The translations under genes were made by a program, and so were the position numbers. From Pigmentiphaga sp. (GTDB lineage Bacteria; Pseudomonadota; Gammaproteobacteria; Burkholderiales; Burkholderiaceae_B): a stretch of DNA of 64,000 bases. Positions within the stretch are counted from its first letter, which is position 1; each line of letters starts with the position of its first letter. Positions 43,961 through 53,690 of the stretch are shown in pieces. The stretch is from positions 130,914-194,913 of the forward strand of contig JALOAI010000005.1 of NCBI GenBank assembly GCA_023228945.1. Reading direction: 5' to 3'. Below the pieces are notes generated by a model, which was given only the letters and a program-made list of their open reading frames with translations, did no database searches and was not told where the DNA came from.

Positions 43961-44890
43961 ATGCCTGTATTTCGCCTGCATCGCAGCCTGATCGGTGCCG
44001 CCTGCCTGGCGGGTGCGTCCTTGCTGACCGCTTGCTCCGACGGTGGTTCCAATTCTTCGTCTGGTTCCGCCGCTTCGCCGGACAACGCGCCGCCCGCCGC
44101 GTCGGCCACCACTCTGGAGCGCGCCAAATCGTCCGGTACGTTGCGCGTTGGCTATGCCAACGAGGCACCGTTCGCCTACATGGATAGCGCATCGGGCCGG
44201 CTCACCGGCGAAGCGCCCGAGATCCTCCGTCACGTCACCAACGAACTCGGCATCGCCAATATCGAGGGGGTGCTCACCGAGTTCGGCTCGCTCATTCCCG
44301 GCTTGCAGGCCGGCCGCTTCGACGCGATCGCCGCGGGCATGTATATCACCCCCGAGCGCTGCCAGCAGGTGCTGTTCTCCAACCCGACTTACGGCATCGG
44401 TTCGGCCTTCCTCGTGGCCGAAGGCAATCCCAAAGGGCTTCATAGCTTCAACGACGTGGCGGAGCACGACGATGCCAGCCTCGGGGTGGTGGTGGGCGCG
44501 ATCGAAGCCGACTATGCCCGGCAAACCGGTGTGCCGGCCGAGCGCGTGGTGGTGTTCCCGGACGCGGCCAGCGCGCTGGCGGGTGTGCAGGCCGGCCGGG
44601 TGGACGCCTACGCGGCCACGGCGCTGACCGCGAGCGACCTCCTGCGCAAGGGCACGAACGGTGTCGAGCGCGCCGAACCCTTTACCGATCCGGAGATCGA
44701 CGGCAAGAGCGTACGGGGCCACGGCGCCTTCGCGTTCCGTCCCGCCGACACCGAGCTGCGCGACGCCTTCAACGAGGTTCTGGCCGGCTACCTGGGCACG
44801 CCGGAGCACGCTCAGGCGGTGGAGCCCTTCGGCTTTACCGCCGCGGAGCTTCCGGGCGAAGCAACCGCCGCCCTGTTGTGCGAGGGGTGA
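43961..44890 (+). CDS. ehuB: Ectoine/hydroxyectoine-type ABC transporter binding protein
   Basis: The 309-residue lipoprotein-like receptor has the signal ACLAGASLLTAC with a lipid-attachment cysteine near residue 25, then a Ser/Ala-rich tether. The SBP_bac_3 fold follows (LRVGYANEAPFAYMDSASGR and LTGEAPEILRHVTNELGI), and this wording fits EhuB better than general polar amino-acid receptors. AAGGAGG at 43949-43955 fixes ATG 43961. A repeat of about 130 bases separates it from the permease gene, unlike the tight packing of the rest of the operon. Substrate assignment is by resemblance. Confidence 0.8.
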   Translation: MPVFRLHRSLIGAACLAGASLLTACSDGGSNSSSGSAASPDNAPPAASATTLERAKSSGTLRVGYANEAPFAYMDSASGRLTGEAPEILRHVTNELGIANIEGVLTEFGSLIPGLQAGRFDAIAAGMYITPERCQQVLFSNPTYGIGSAFLVAEGNPKGLHSFNDVAEHDDASLGVVVGAIEADYARQTGVPAERVVVFPDAASALAGVQAGRVDAYAATALTASDLLRKGTNGVERAEPFTDPEIDGKSVRGHGAFAFRPADTELRDAFNEVLAGYLGTPEHAQAVEPFGFTAAELPGEATAALLCEG

Positions 44891-44894
44891 GGGC

Positions 44895-45022
44895 GTGACC
44901 ACGGGCCAAAGCGCAAGCCCCGTACCTAAGGACGGGGTCAAGCGAGGCAATCGTTGCCTGGAGCCGAAGGCTCCCCCAATTGGTGGCGGAGAAGCTCCGG
45001 CCGGGAGGCCGGAGTTCTTCAC
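44895..45022. repeat. Composite intergenic repeat, copy 3 (modules A and C) inside an ABC operon
   Basis: Module A (TGACCACGGGCCAAAGCGCA, from about 44896) joins directly to module C (44925-45022) without module B. The joint makes a CCCCGT/ACGGGG hairpin. The small hairpin GGAGCC-GAA-GGCTCC and the end hairpin CTCCGGCC-GGGA-GGCCGGAG are perfect. It lies between the binding-protein and permease genes, where a stable 3' structure could protect the upstream mRNA. Confidence 0.85.
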
Positions 45023-45044
45023 GCCTGGCTGAAACGGGGCATTC

Positions 45045-45701
45045 ATGGCGGATACCTTGGCTTTACTGCCGCCGCTGGCCGATGGCCTGTGGGTCACGCT
45101 GCAGGTGTTTGGCGGAGCGCTGGTGCTGGCCGTCCCGCTGGCCATCGTTGCCGGCCTGGCGCGCATGTCGCGCTGGCGTCTGGTGGCGTGGCCGGCGGTG
45201 GCTTATATCGAGATCTTCCGCGGTACGTCAGCCCTGGTGCAACTGTTCTGGTTCTACTATGTGTTGCCCCTGTTCGGCCTGGCCCTGCCGGCGATGCTGG
45301 CCGGCATCCTCGTGCTAGCCCTCAATTCCGGCGCCTACGGCGCCGAAGTGGTGCGGGGCGCCGTCCAGGCCGTACCCGCGGGCCAGCGCGAGGCCGCGAT
45401 GGCCCTGAATCTCACGCCGCTGCAGATCCTGCGCCGCATCGTGCTGCCGCAGGCCTTGCCCGCGATGCTGCCGCCCGCGGGAAACCTGTTCATCGAACTG
45501 CTCAAAAATACCGCGCTGGTCTCGCTGATCACCATCGCCGACCTCACCTTTCGCGCCCAGCTCCTGCGCGCCGATACTTTGCGCACCATGGAGATCTTCA
45601 GCCTGGTCCTGCTCATTTACTTTGCGGTTGCCCTGGGCATTACCGGCGTGGTGCGGGCCCTTGAACGCGCCCTGCGGGCGCGGCGGGGGGAACGGGCATG
45701 A
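45045..45701 (+). CDS. ehuC: Ectoine-type ABC transporter permease 1
   Basis: The 218-residue integral membrane protein of the HisM/GlnP family has about five hydrophobic segments. The EAA loop that docks the ATPase is visible (VPAGQREAAMALNLTPLQIL, then RRIVLPQALPAML). The N-terminal LADGLWVTLQVFGGALVLAV is typical. Its stop overlaps the second permease start (ATGA). Confidence 0.86.
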   Translation: MADTLALLPPLADGLWVTLQVFGGALVLAVPLAIVAGLARMSRWRLVAWPAVAYIEIFRGTSALVQLFWFYYVLPLFGLALPAMLAGILVLALNSGAYGAEVVRGAVQAVPAGQREAAMALNLTPLQILRRIVLPQALPAMLPPAGNLFIELLKNTALVSLITIADLTFRAQLLRADTLRTMEIFSLVLLIYFAVALGITGVVRALERALRARRGERA

Positions 45702-46363
45702 TCTTCGACTGGAACTACGCCCGCGAGATTCTTCCGCTGCTGTGGCAGGCCTTGCACATCACGGTGCAGGCCACCGTGCTCGGCATGCTGCTGGCCATGG
45801 TCCTGGGCTTGTTGTTGGCGCTGGCGCGGCGTTCACCCTGGCCACTGCTGTCGTGGCCCACGGCCTTCATCATCGAGTTCGTGCGCAGCACGCCCCTGCT
45901 GGTGCAGTTGTACTTCTTCTTCTATGGCCTGCCGGCGCTGGGCTGGAAGCCATCGGCGCTGCTCACCGGGATCCTGGCGCTTGGCTTGCACTATGCCGCC
46001 TATTGCGCCGAGGTGTACCGCGCCGGCATCGAGAGCGTGCCACGCGGCCAGTGGGAGGCGGCGCAGGCCCTCAACCTGGGGCGCTGGCGCACGGCCACCG
46101 GGGTCATCCTGCCGCAGGCGATCCCGCCCGTCGTACCGGCGCTGGGCAACTATTGGGTGGCGATGTTCAAGGATACGCCGCTGCTGTCGGCGATCACCGT
46201 GGTGGAAGTCCTGCAGCAGGCGAAGATTATCGGCTCCTCCAGCTTCCGCTATGTCGAGCCGATTACGCTGGTTGGCGTGATGTTCCTGGTGCTGAGCCTG
46301 TTGGCCGCCTGGCTGGTGCATCGCACCGAACGCTGGCTGCGCCTGCCGGGGCAGGGCCGTTGA
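45698..46363 (+). CDS. ehuD: Ectoine-type ABC transporter permease 2
   Basis: This 221-residue HisQ/HisM-type permease has five or so membrane segments and the EAA loop VPRGQWEAAQALNLGRWRTA, then TGVILPQAIPPVVPALGNYW. It is translationally coupled to the first permease and should form the heterodimeric channel with it. The ATPase gene follows after 69 bases. Confidence 0.86.
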   Translation: MIFDWNYAREILPLLWQALHITVQATVLGMLLAMVLGLLLALARRSPWPLLSWPTAFIIEFVRSTPLLVQLYFFFYGLPALGWKPSALLTGILALGLHYAAYCAEVYRAGIESVPRGQWEAAQALNLGRWRTATGVILPQAIPPVVPALGNYWVAMFKDTPLLSAITVVEVLQQAKIIGSSSFRYVEPITLVGVMFLVLSLLAAWLVHRTERWLRLPGQGR

Positions 46364-46432
46364 GCCGCGGGCACGATAGCGCCACCCCATGATAGACGAC
46401 CCTGCGCCGGCATGCGGGTCAAAGGAGTTGAA

Positions 46433-47209
46433 ATGGCCGCCAGCATCGAGCTGCACAATGTACACAAACGCTATGGCGATCTGGAGGTGCTAAAGGGCAT
46501 CGACCTGAAGATCGAGCCGGCCCAGACGGTGAGCGTGATCGGGCCGTCAGGCTCCGGCAAATCCACCTTGCTGCGTTTGCTGATGACGCTCGATCGGCCC
46601 ACCGCCGGCGTGATCCGCATCGGTGGCGAATCGCTCTGGACCGAAGGCGGCGCTGCTGGCGCCGAGCGCCCCGCCAGCGCCGCCCACGTGCGCCGGCTGA
46701 GAGGCAAGGTCGGCATGGTGTTCCAGCACTTCAACCTGTTTCCGCACATGACCGCGCTGGCCAACGTGGCCGAGGCGCCGCGCTACGTCCTGGGCTTGTC
46801 GCGCAACGAAGCAAACGAGCGGGCCGCCGAGTATCTGCGGCTGGTCGGCCTGGGCGAAAAATTCCAGGCCTATCCCGGCCAGTTGTCGGGCGGGCAGAAG
46901 CAGCGCGTGGGGATTGCCCGCGCCCTGGCCATGCGGCCGGAAGTGATGCTGTTCGACGAAGTGACTTCCGCGCTGGATCCCGAGCTGGTGGGCGGCATCC
47001 TGGCGATCATGCGTGATCTGGCGGCGCAGCGGACGATGACCATGATCATCGTCACCCACCAGATGTCGTTCGCCGAGCAATCGTCGGACCGTACGCTGTT
47101 CTTCGATCAGGGCCGGATCGTCGAAGACGCGCCATCGGCGGAATTGTTCCGCCAACCCCGCCACGAGCGCACCCGGCACTTCCTGGAAGCGGTGATCGAA
47201 GGGACCTGA
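46433..47209 (+). CDS. ehuA: Ectoine-type ABC transporter ATPase
   Basis: The 258-residue ATPase has Walker A GPSGSGKSTLLRLLM, Q-loop GMVFQHFNLFPHMTAL, signature LSGGQKQRVGIARAL, Walker B VMLFDEVTSALDPELVGGIL and switch THQMSFAEQSSDR: a complete polar-amino-acid-type set. A short insertion (about 70-85, GGAAGAERPASAAH) precedes the Q-loop. AAAGGAG upstream fixes ATG 46433 over the ATG at 46412. Confidence 0.9.
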   Translation: MAASIELHNVHKRYGDLEVLKGIDLKIEPAQTVSVIGPSGSGKSTLLRLLMTLDRPTAGVIRIGGESLWTEGGAAGAERPASAAHVRRLRGKVGMVFQHFNLFPHMTALANVAEAPRYVLGLSRNEANERAAEYLRLVGLGEKFQAYPGQLSGGQKQRVGIARALAMRPEVMLFDEVTSALDPELVGGILAIMRDLAAQRTMTMIIVTHQMSFAEQSSDRTLFFDQGRIVEDAPSAELFRQPRHERTRHFLEAVIEGT

Positions 47210-47339
47210 GCGGTGCGCGCCCGCTCAGTGGCGTGGGTCAGCACCACGCCGGATGTCTGGGCAGGGGCGCAGAGACAAGCCGCGGAGGCCTAACGGAAGG
47301 CTGGCATTCGGCGCGCCCGGCCTGGGCCCCGCCGCCGCA

Positions 47340-47801
47340 TCAGAGCCTGCCGCTGTGGCCGAATCCGCCTTCGCCGCGGCTGGTTTCGGTGGCGAAGTCG
47401 TCGACATAACGCAACGCCACTTGCACCACGGGTTGGAACATGAGTTGGGCGATGCGTTCGCCAGGCTCGATGGTGTAGGCCTGTTGGCTATCGTTGGCCA
47501 GGATCACGCGGATCTCGCCGTGGTAGTCGGCGTCGATCACGCCGATGCCCTGCGCCACGCGCACGCCATGCTTGAGCGACAGGCCGGAGCGCGACGCGAC
47601 GATGGCCACCAGCCCCGGGTCCATCATATTGATGGCCAAGCCAGTGGGAATCAGCTCACGCGCGCCGGGGAGCAGCACCACGGCTGCGCTGACGCAGGCG
47701 CGCAGGTCGATGGCGGCCGAGCCGTCGGTGGCGTAGGTGGGTACGGGCACCTGGTTGCCGAGCAGGGGGCTGACGATCTTGGCTTCGATCTGGCGATGCA
47801 T
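47340..47801 (-). CDS. dut: Deoxyuridine 5'-triphosphate nucleotidohydrolase
   Basis: The 153-residue trimeric dUTPase hydrolyses dUTP to dUMP and pyrophosphate. The five motifs are visible: GSAAIDLRAC (I), RSGLSLKHGV (II), GVIDADYHGEIRVIL (III), PGERIAQLMF (IV) and RGEGGFGHSGR (V). ATG 47801 (MHRQIEAKIV) is the family start; the longer open frame upstream reads antisense-like noise within coaBC. It follows coaBC by 14 bases. Confidence 0.97.
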   Translation of the reverse strand: MHRQIEAKIVSPLLGNQVPVPTYATDGSAAIDLRACVSAAVVLLPGARELIPTGLAINMMDPGLVAIVASRSGLSLKHGVRVAQGIGVIDADYHGEIRVILANDSQQAYTIEPGERIAQLMFQPVVQVALRYVDDFATETSRGEGGFGHSGRL

Positions 47802-47815
47802 GGGAAATATCCGGG

Positions 47816-49024
47816 TCAGGAATGGGGATGGTCGAGCCGGCGGGCGATCTCGGCCACCAGCGAACGGGCGGCGGCGAGCTTGCTTTGCCGGGGCAGGGGC
47901 TGGTTGCCAGCCTCGTCGAACAGGATCAATTCGGTGTCGTCGGCGCCCAGCGCGTGCTGCGCCAAATTGCCGACCAGCAGCGGTACGCCTTTGCGCTTGC
48001 GCTTGGCGGCGGCGTATTCGTGCAGATTGTCGGTTTCGGCGGCAAAGCCCACGCAGTAGGGGGGGCGGGAGCGGGCGGCGATGGTGGCCAGGATGTCGGG
48101 ATTGGGCTCGAGCTCCAGAACCGGCGGCGTGGCGTCGGTGTTCTTCTTGAGCTTGCTGTCGCTGGCTGCCCGCGGCCGCCAATCGGCTACGGCGGCCACC
48201 GCGATGAATACGTCGGCGGTATCCGCGGCGTTTTCCACCGCCGCCAGCATCTCGCGCGCGGTGTGTACCGGAACACGCCAGACGCCCCAGGGGGCGTCGA
48301 GCGCGGTGGGGCCGGACACCAGCGTTACCTCGGCGCCCGCCTCGAAGGCGGCGCGGGCGATGGCGTAGCCCATTTTGCCCGACGACAGATTGGTGAGAAC
48401 GCGTACCGGGTCGATGGGTTCGGCGGTGGGGCCGGCGGTGATCAGGATGCGGCGACCCGCCATCACCTTGGGCTGGAAGAAGGCACAGATGCCGGCCAGC
48501 AGTGCCGGCGGTTCCAGCATGCGGCCATCGCCGGTTTCGCCGCAGGCCTGCGCGCCGCTGCCCGGCCCCAGGAACGCAACGCCGTCGCCGCGCAGCAGCG
48601 CCACGTTGCGCTGGGTGGCGGGGTTGAGCCACATCTCGCGGTTCATGGCCGGCGCCACCAGCAGCGGACAGGCACGGGCCACGCACAGCGTGCTGGCGAG
48701 GTCGTCGGCAACGCCGTGCGCTAGCTTGAACAGGAAGTCGGTGCTGGCGGGCGCCACCACGATGGCATCGGCGCCGCGGCTGAGATTGATGTGCGCCATG
48801 TTGTTGTCGGGCCGGTTGTCCCAGGCGTCGACGAACACCGGACGGCCCGACAGTGCCTGCATCGTGACCGGGGTGATGAAACGGGTGGCGGCTTCGGTCA
48901 TCACCACGTCGATGGTGGCGCCCTGGTCCTGCAGCCGGCGCACCAGTTCGGCCACCTTGTAGCAGGCGATGCCGCCGGTCAGCACCATGACCAGCCGTTT
49001 GCCGGTCAACTCGCGTTCCGTCAT
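47816..49024 (-). CDS. coaBC: Bifunctional phosphopantothenoylcysteine decarboxylase/synthetase
   Basis: The 402-residue CoA biosynthesis enzyme has two parts. The N-terminal CoaC flavodoxin-like decarboxylase (VLTGGIACYKVAELVRRLQ, PAMNREMW and the cysteine-containing ACGETGDGRML) is followed by the CoaB synthetase (ILITAGPTAEPIDPVRVLTN, then LSSGKMGYAIA, VAAVADWRPR and KLKKNTD). It is one of five - strand housekeeping genes read from ribF to dut. Confidence 0.97.
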   Translation of the reverse strand: MTERELTGKRLVMVLTGGIACYKVAELVRRLQDQGATIDVVMTEAATRFITPVTMQALSGRPVFVDAWDNRPDNNMAHINLSRGADAIVVAPASTDFLFKLAHGVADDLASTLCVARACPLLVAPAMNREMWLNPATQRNVALLRGDGVAFLGPGSGAQACGETGDGRMLEPPALLAGICAFFQPKVMAGRRILITAGPTAEPIDPVRVLTNLSSGKMGYAIARAAFEAGAEVTLVSGPTALDAPWGVWRVPVHTAREMLAAVENAADTADVFIAVAAVADWRPRAASDSKLKKNTDATPPVLELEPNPDILATIAARSRPPYCVGFAAETDNLHEYAAAKRKRKGVPLLVGNLAQHALGADDTELILFDEAGNQPLPRQSKLAAARSLVAEIARRLDHPHS

Positions 49025-49057
49025 GATGGTGGATCTCCTGGTCGGGACGTTGATGGT

Positions 49058-49582
49058 TCAGCCGGCATCGCGCGCCGCCGCCCGACCGCGGCGCACTTTG
49101 AGCCATTCATCGAGGACCAAGGCCACGGCCCCCGCGGTAATCGCCATATCGGCGAGGTTGAAAGCCGGAAAATACCGGTCGTTCCAGTGCAGCAGGATGA
49201 AGTCGATGACATAGCCGTGCACGAGGCGGTCGATCACATTGCCCAGGGCGCCGCCCAGGATCAGCGTGAGCGCGGCGCAAAACAGGGGTTCGCGCGAGTG
49301 GCGCCGCAGCAGCCAGATGATCACCACGGCGGCCACCATGCCGATGCCGGTGAACAGCCAGCGCTGCCAGCCGCCGTGGCTGGCCAGGAAGCTGAAGGCG
49401 GCGCCACGGTTGTAGAGCAGGGTGAAGTCGAACACCGGCAGCACGGCGATCCGCTGACCATAATCCAGCATTTGGTCAAAGCCGATCTTGGTGACCTGGT
49501 CGAGGAGGATGATCAATAGCGCCAGCAACAGCCAGCGCCAGATCGGCTTGCGGGGCCCCGCGGCGTGGACCTCAGGCGGCAC
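49058..49582 (-). CDS. lspA: Lipoprotein signal peptidase (signal peptidase II)
   Basis: The 174-residue inner-membrane aspartyl protease removes lipoprotein signal peptides. It has four membrane segments and the catalytic aspartates in GNVIDRLVHGYVIDF and FNLADMAIT. The start is GTG 49582 (VPPEVHAAGPRKPI), overlapping the ileS stop by 11 bases. The frame is open further upstream inside ileS without family similarity. Confidence 0.95.
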   Translation of the reverse strand: MPPEVHAAGPRKPIWRWLLLALLIILLDQVTKIGFDQMLDYGQRIAVLPVFDFTLLYNRGAAFSFLASHGGWQRWLFTGIGMVAAVVIIWLLRRHSREPLFCAALTLILGGALGNVIDRLVHGYVIDFILLHWNDRYFPAFNLADMAITAGAVALVLDEWLKVRRGRAAARDAG

Positions 49583-52430
49583 GGCGAGCCTCGCCCGAAC
49601 CGAAGAGATTGCTGGTGCAGCGGCCGCACAGCGTGGGGTGCTCCGGATCGTGGCCCACGTCGCCGCGCCAGTGCCAGCAGCGCTCGCACTTGGCATGGGC
49701 CGTGGGACTGACCTCGATGCGCAGCTCGCCCTCGCCGGCGTGCACCGTGGCGCGCGACACGATAAGCACGAAGCGGAGGTCGTCGTCCAGCGAGCGCAGC
49801 AGCGACAGATCGTCGCCCGAGGCATAAAGATCGACTTCGGCCTGAAGCGAGGAGCCGATATCGCCCTGGGTACGAACGGCTTCCAGGCGATGCAGGATGA
49901 CGGCGCGGATCTCGCGCAGGCGGCTCCAGCGCGCCGCCAGGGCATCGGCGTCGGCCGGCTGGGGTGCCTGGTGGAAGCATTGAGTGAAGATGCTGATTTT
50001 GGCATCCTCATCGGCATGCGGCAGCAGCGCCCAGGCTTCTTCGGCGGTGAACGACAGGATCGGCGCCATCAGCCGCAGCAAGGTATGGGTGACGTGCCAC
50101 AGCGCGGTTTGCGCCGAACGGCGCGCGGTGCTGTTCCCGGCCGTGGTGTAGAGGCGGTCTTTGAGAATGTCGAGATAAAAAGAGCCGAGGTCTTCCGAGC
50201 AGAACAGCTGCAGGCGGGCCACGGCGGGATGGAACTCGTAGCGTTCGTAGCAGCCCTGGATCTCCTGGCTCAGGGAGCGGCACAGCGTGAGCGCATAGCG
50301 GTCGATCTCGAGCAGTTCGTCGGCGGGCAGGGCATCGCTGGCGGCATCGAAGTCGCTGATGTTGGCCAACAGGAAGCGCAGCGTGTTGCGGATGCGGCGG
50401 TAGCCTTCCACCACCCGCTTGAGGATCTCGTCTGAAAGCGAGAGTTCGCCGGAATAATCGGTGCTGGCCACCCACAGGCGCAGGATCTCGGCGCCCAGGG
50501 TATCGGAGATTTTCTGGGGCGCGATCACGTTGCCCAGCGATTTGCTCATCTTGCGGCCCTGGCCGTCGACCACGAAACCATGGGTCAGCAGGCCTTTGTA
50601 GGGCGCCTTGCCATACAGCATGCAGCTGGTGAGCAGGGAGGAGTGGAACCAGCCGCGGTGCTGGTCGGAGCCTTCGAGGTAGAGATCGGCCGGCCAGGCC
50701 AGCGCGGCGCCGTGCGAGCCTGGCACGGCTTCCTGGGCCTCGGTGCGCTGGCCGCCCAGCACCGTGGCGTGGGTGACGCCGGAGTCGAACCAGACGTCGA
50801 GGGTGTCGCGGTTCTTCTCGTACTGTTCGGCCTCGTCGCCGAGCAGCTCGCGCGGATCCAGCCGTTGCCAGGCCTCGATGCCCTCGTTCTCGATGCGCTG
50901 GGCCACGGCCTTGATCAGTTCCAGGGTGCGGGGATGCAGTTCGCCGGTTTCCTTGTGCACAAAAAAGGCCATCGGCACGCCCCATTGGCGCTGGCGCGAT
51001 AGGGTCCAGTCGGGCCTGCCCGCGATCATGGCGTGCAGGCGGGCCTTGCCCCAGGTCGGATAGAAGCGCGTGGCCTCGACGCCCGCCAGCGCGCGTTCTC
51101 GCAGCGTATCGCCTTCGCGGGGCTGGACGTCCATGCCCGCAAACCATTGGCTGGTGGCGCGCAGGATCACCGGGGTCTTGTGCCGCCAGCAATGCATGTA
51201 GCTGTGCGGATGTTTGGCCATGCGCAGCAGGGTGCCGGCGTCGCTCAGGGCGTCGACGATCCGCGGATTGGCGTCCCAGATACTCAGGCCGCCGAAGCCC
51301 GGCAGGGAACTGGCGTAGCGGCCGTCGCCCATCACCGGGTTGAGGATGGCGTCGTCGGCCAGGCCGTGCTGTTTGCAGGAAAGAAAGTCTTCGACGCCAT
51401 AGGCCGGCGCCGAGTGGACGACGCCGGTGCCGCTCTCGAGCGTGACGTAGTCGGCCAGATAGACCGGGGCGACGCGGTCGTAGCCCGGGTCGAAACCCGC
51501 CAGGGGATGGCGGAACTCGAGGCCGGCCAGCGCCTCGCCCTTGCAACTGGCGAGCATGACGCCGGTAAGGCCCCATTGTTCCAGACAGGCATCGACGCGC
51601 TCGCGGGCGAGGATCAACAACGGGCCCGAGCCGGGCGAGGGCGCGACGCGCACCAGGGCGTAGTCGAGCTCGGGGTTGACGTTGAGCGCCTGGTTGGCCG
51701 GGATGGTCCAGGGAGTGGTGGTCCAGATCACGATGGCGCCGTCGTCGTCGAGCGTGGACAGGCCGAAGGCGCGGGCGAGCGCGGCGTGGTCGGTGATGGG
51801 AAAGGCCACGTCGATGGCGGGATCGGTGCGATCGGCGTACTCGACTTCCGCCTCGGCCAGCGCCGAGCCGCAATCGAAGCACCAGTTCACCGGCTTGAGG
51901 CCGCGGAACACGAAGCCCTTCTCCAGGATGCGGCCCAGGGCGCGCAGCTCATCGGCCTCGTTGCCGAAATTCATCGTGAGGTAGGGCCGGTCCCAGTCGC
52001 CCAGTACCCCCAGCCGCTGGAAGTCGCGCTTCTGGCGTTCGATCTGCTCGGCGGCGTAGGCGCGGGCCTTGGCCTGCACCTCGGCCACCGGCAGATGCTT
52101 GCCATATTGCTTTTCGATCTGGATCTCGATCGGCATGCCATGGCAATCCCAGCCCGGCACGTAGGGGGCATCGTAGCCGGCCAGGTTGCGGCTCTTGACG
52201 ATGATGTCTTTCAAAACCTTATTGACCGCATGCCCGGTATGGATGTCGCCGTTGGCGTAGGGCGGGCCGTCGTGCAGGATGAAGCGGGGCCGTCCGGCGC
52301 TGGCGCGCCGGATCGCCTGGTAGACGCCTTTTGCTTGCCATTCGGCCACCCAGCGCGGCTCGCGCTTGGCGAGATCGCCGCGCATGGGGAAGGGCGTATC
52401 GGGAAGGTTCAGGGTTTTCTTGGGATCCAT
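49572..52430 (-). CDS. ileS: Isoleucine-tRNA ligase
   Basis: The 952-residue class I synthetase has the HIGH-equivalent ANGDIHTGHAVNK, the editing domain in the middle (about 200-390), and KMSKS in GRKMSKSLGNVIAPQ. A C-terminal zinc finger of four cysteines follows (CERCWHWRGD and LCGRC). ATG 52430 (MDPKKTLNLPDTPFPMRGDL) is the family start; the upstream open frame to 52589 is Pro/Arg-rich intergenic sequence. It overlaps lspA. Confidence 0.98.
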   Translation of the reverse strand: MDPKKTLNLPDTPFPMRGDLAKREPRWVAEWQAKGVYQAIRRASAGRPRFILHDGPPYANGDIHTGHAVNKVLKDIIVKSRNLAGYDAPYVPGWDCHGMPIEIQIEKQYGKHLPVAEVQAKARAYAAEQIERQKRDFQRLGVLGDWDRPYLTMNFGNEADELRALGRILEKGFVFRGLKPVNWCFDCGSALAEAEVEYADRTDPAIDVAFPITDHAALARAFGLSTLDDDGAIVIWTTTPWTIPANQALNVNPELDYALVRVAPSPGSGPLLILARERVDACLEQWGLTGVMLASCKGEALAGLEFRHPLAGFDPGYDRVAPVYLADYVTLESGTGVVHSAPAYGVEDFLSCKQHGLADDAILNPVMGDGRYASSLPGFGGLSIWDANPRIVDALSDAGTLLRMAKHPHSYMHCWRHKTPVILRATSQWFAGMDVQPREGDTLRERALAGVEATRFYPTWGKARLHAMIAGRPDWTLSRQRQWGVPMAFFVHKETGELHPRTLELIKAVAQRIENEGIEAWQRLDPRELLGDEAEQYEKNRDTLDVWFDSGVTHATVLGGQRTEAQEAVPGSHGAALAWPADLYLEGSDQHRGWFHSSLLTSCMLYGKAPYKGLLTHGFVVDGQGRKMSKSLGNVIAPQKISDTLGAEILRLWVASTDYSGELSLSDEILKRVVEGYRRIRNTLRFLLANISDFDAASDALPADELLEIDRYALTLCRSLSQEIQGCYERYEFHPAVARLQLFCSEDLGSFYLDILKDRLYTTAGNSTARRSAQTALWHVTHTLLRLMAPILSFTAEEAWALLPHADEDAKISIFTQCFHQAPQPADADALAARWSRLREIRAVILHRLEAVRTQGDIGSSLQAEVDLYASGDDLSLLRSLDDDLRFVLIVSRATVHAGEGELRIEVSPTAHAKCERCWHWRGDVGHDPEHPTLCGRCTSNLFGSGEARRAA

Positions 52431-52530
52431 GGGGTGTCGGGCTGAAGAAGTCTGCGGATTCGACGATCGCCGGGCGCGCCGCGAGACGGGCGAGCCGGTG
52501 CGCCGGCTGGCATGCAAGCGGAAGCCAGGT

Positions 52531-53535
52531 TCAAATTCGGTCGGTGGCGGAGCGCGCCGCCACGGCGCTGGTGGCGGCAGCGGCGGCAAAATAGGCGCGC
52601 GCGTGTTCCACGTCGGTGGCGATGGCCTCGATCAGGGTGGGGAGGTCGACGAACTTGGCTTCGTCGCGCAGTTTTTTGAGGAATTCCACGCGCACGAGTT
52701 TACCGTATGCGTTCTGGTTGTAATCCAGAAGATGCACCTCGAGGAGCATGCGATTGGCGTCGGTGACCGTGGGCCGCACGCCCAGGCTGGCCACACCGTC
52801 CAGGGGGCCGTCGGCCAGCCCGTGGACCTGAACCACAAAAATGCCCTTCAAGGCGGTGCTGCGGGGCGGCACGCGCAGATTGATGGTGCGAAAGCCCAGG
52901 CTGCGGCCGAGTTTGAGGCCGTGCACCACGTGCCCGCTCATGTGATAGCGATGGCCGAGCAGGTCTTCGACCCTGGCCAGATCGCCGGCCGCCAGCGAGG
53001 CCCGCACGTCGGTGCTGGAGACACGCCTGCCCTGGCGGTCGGTGATCGAATCCATCGATTCGACCTCGAAGCCGCCGTGCGCGCGCAGCAAGGTGACGTC
53101 GCCGACGCGGCGCGCGCCGAAGCGGAAATCGTCGCCGACCAGCAGCCAGCGCGTGTCCAGGCCTTGCAAGAGCAGTTCGTCGATAAACCGCGTTGCCGGC
53201 ATATTCGCCAGGCGCTGATCGAAGCGCTCGACGATCACCTGGCGCACTCCTATCTTGGCGAGATCGAGGAGTTTGTCGCGCAGGCCGCTGATACGCGGCG
53301 GCGCCAGTTGCGGCTCGCCGCGCATGCGCGCGAAATATTCCCGGGGATGGGGCTCGAAGGTCATGACCGTGGGTACCAGGCCGCGAGCCTCGGCGGCCGA
53401 CACCAGGCGGGTCAGCATGGCGCGGTGTCCCAGATGCACGCCATCGAAGTTGCCGATGGTAAGCGCGCTGGGCTGGCGCAGCGGTGGCGGCGGGGCGCCG
53501 CGATAGACACGAAGGGAGGATGGGCTCGAGTTCAC
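52531..53535 (-). CDS. ribF: Bifunctional riboflavin kinase/FAD synthetase
   Basis: This 334-residue enzyme makes FMN then FAD. The N-terminal adenylyltransferase has IGNFDGVHLGHRAMLTR (HxGH) and VSSTDVRASLAAGD. The C-terminal riboflavin kinase has GRSLGFRTINLRVPP and GVASLGVRPTV. The last 20 residues are Ala-rich. It heads the ribF-ileS-lspA-coaBC-dut series and diverges from purN across a 155-base gap. Confidence 0.96.
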   Translation of the reverse strand: MNSSPSSLRVYRGAPPPPLRQPSALTIGNFDGVHLGHRAMLTRLVSAAEARGLVPTVMTFEPHPREYFARMRGEPQLAPPRISGLRDKLLDLAKIGVRQVIVERFDQRLANMPATRFIDELLLQGLDTRWLLVGDDFRFGARRVGDVTLLRAHGGFEVESMDSITDRQGRRVSSTDVRASLAAGDLARVEDLLGHRYHMSGHVVHGLKLGRSLGFRTINLRVPPRSTALKGIFVVQVHGLADGPLDGVASLGVRPTVTDANRMLLEVHLLDYNQNAYGKLVRVEFLKKLRDEAKFVDLPTLIEAIATDVEHARAYFAAAAATSAVAARSATDRI

Positions 53536-53690
53536 GCGCAGAGTTTACAATGGCGGGTTATTGCCTGCTGAACTGTCGCCAACCTCCCGCTGCGCATCGG
53601 GCCCGACCGGGCACGAAATCCGGGGGCGGCCAGGCGCTTCCTCCACGGCCGCGGCCCCCTGTGCCGCAGCCGCATTCCCAGGATGGTTTC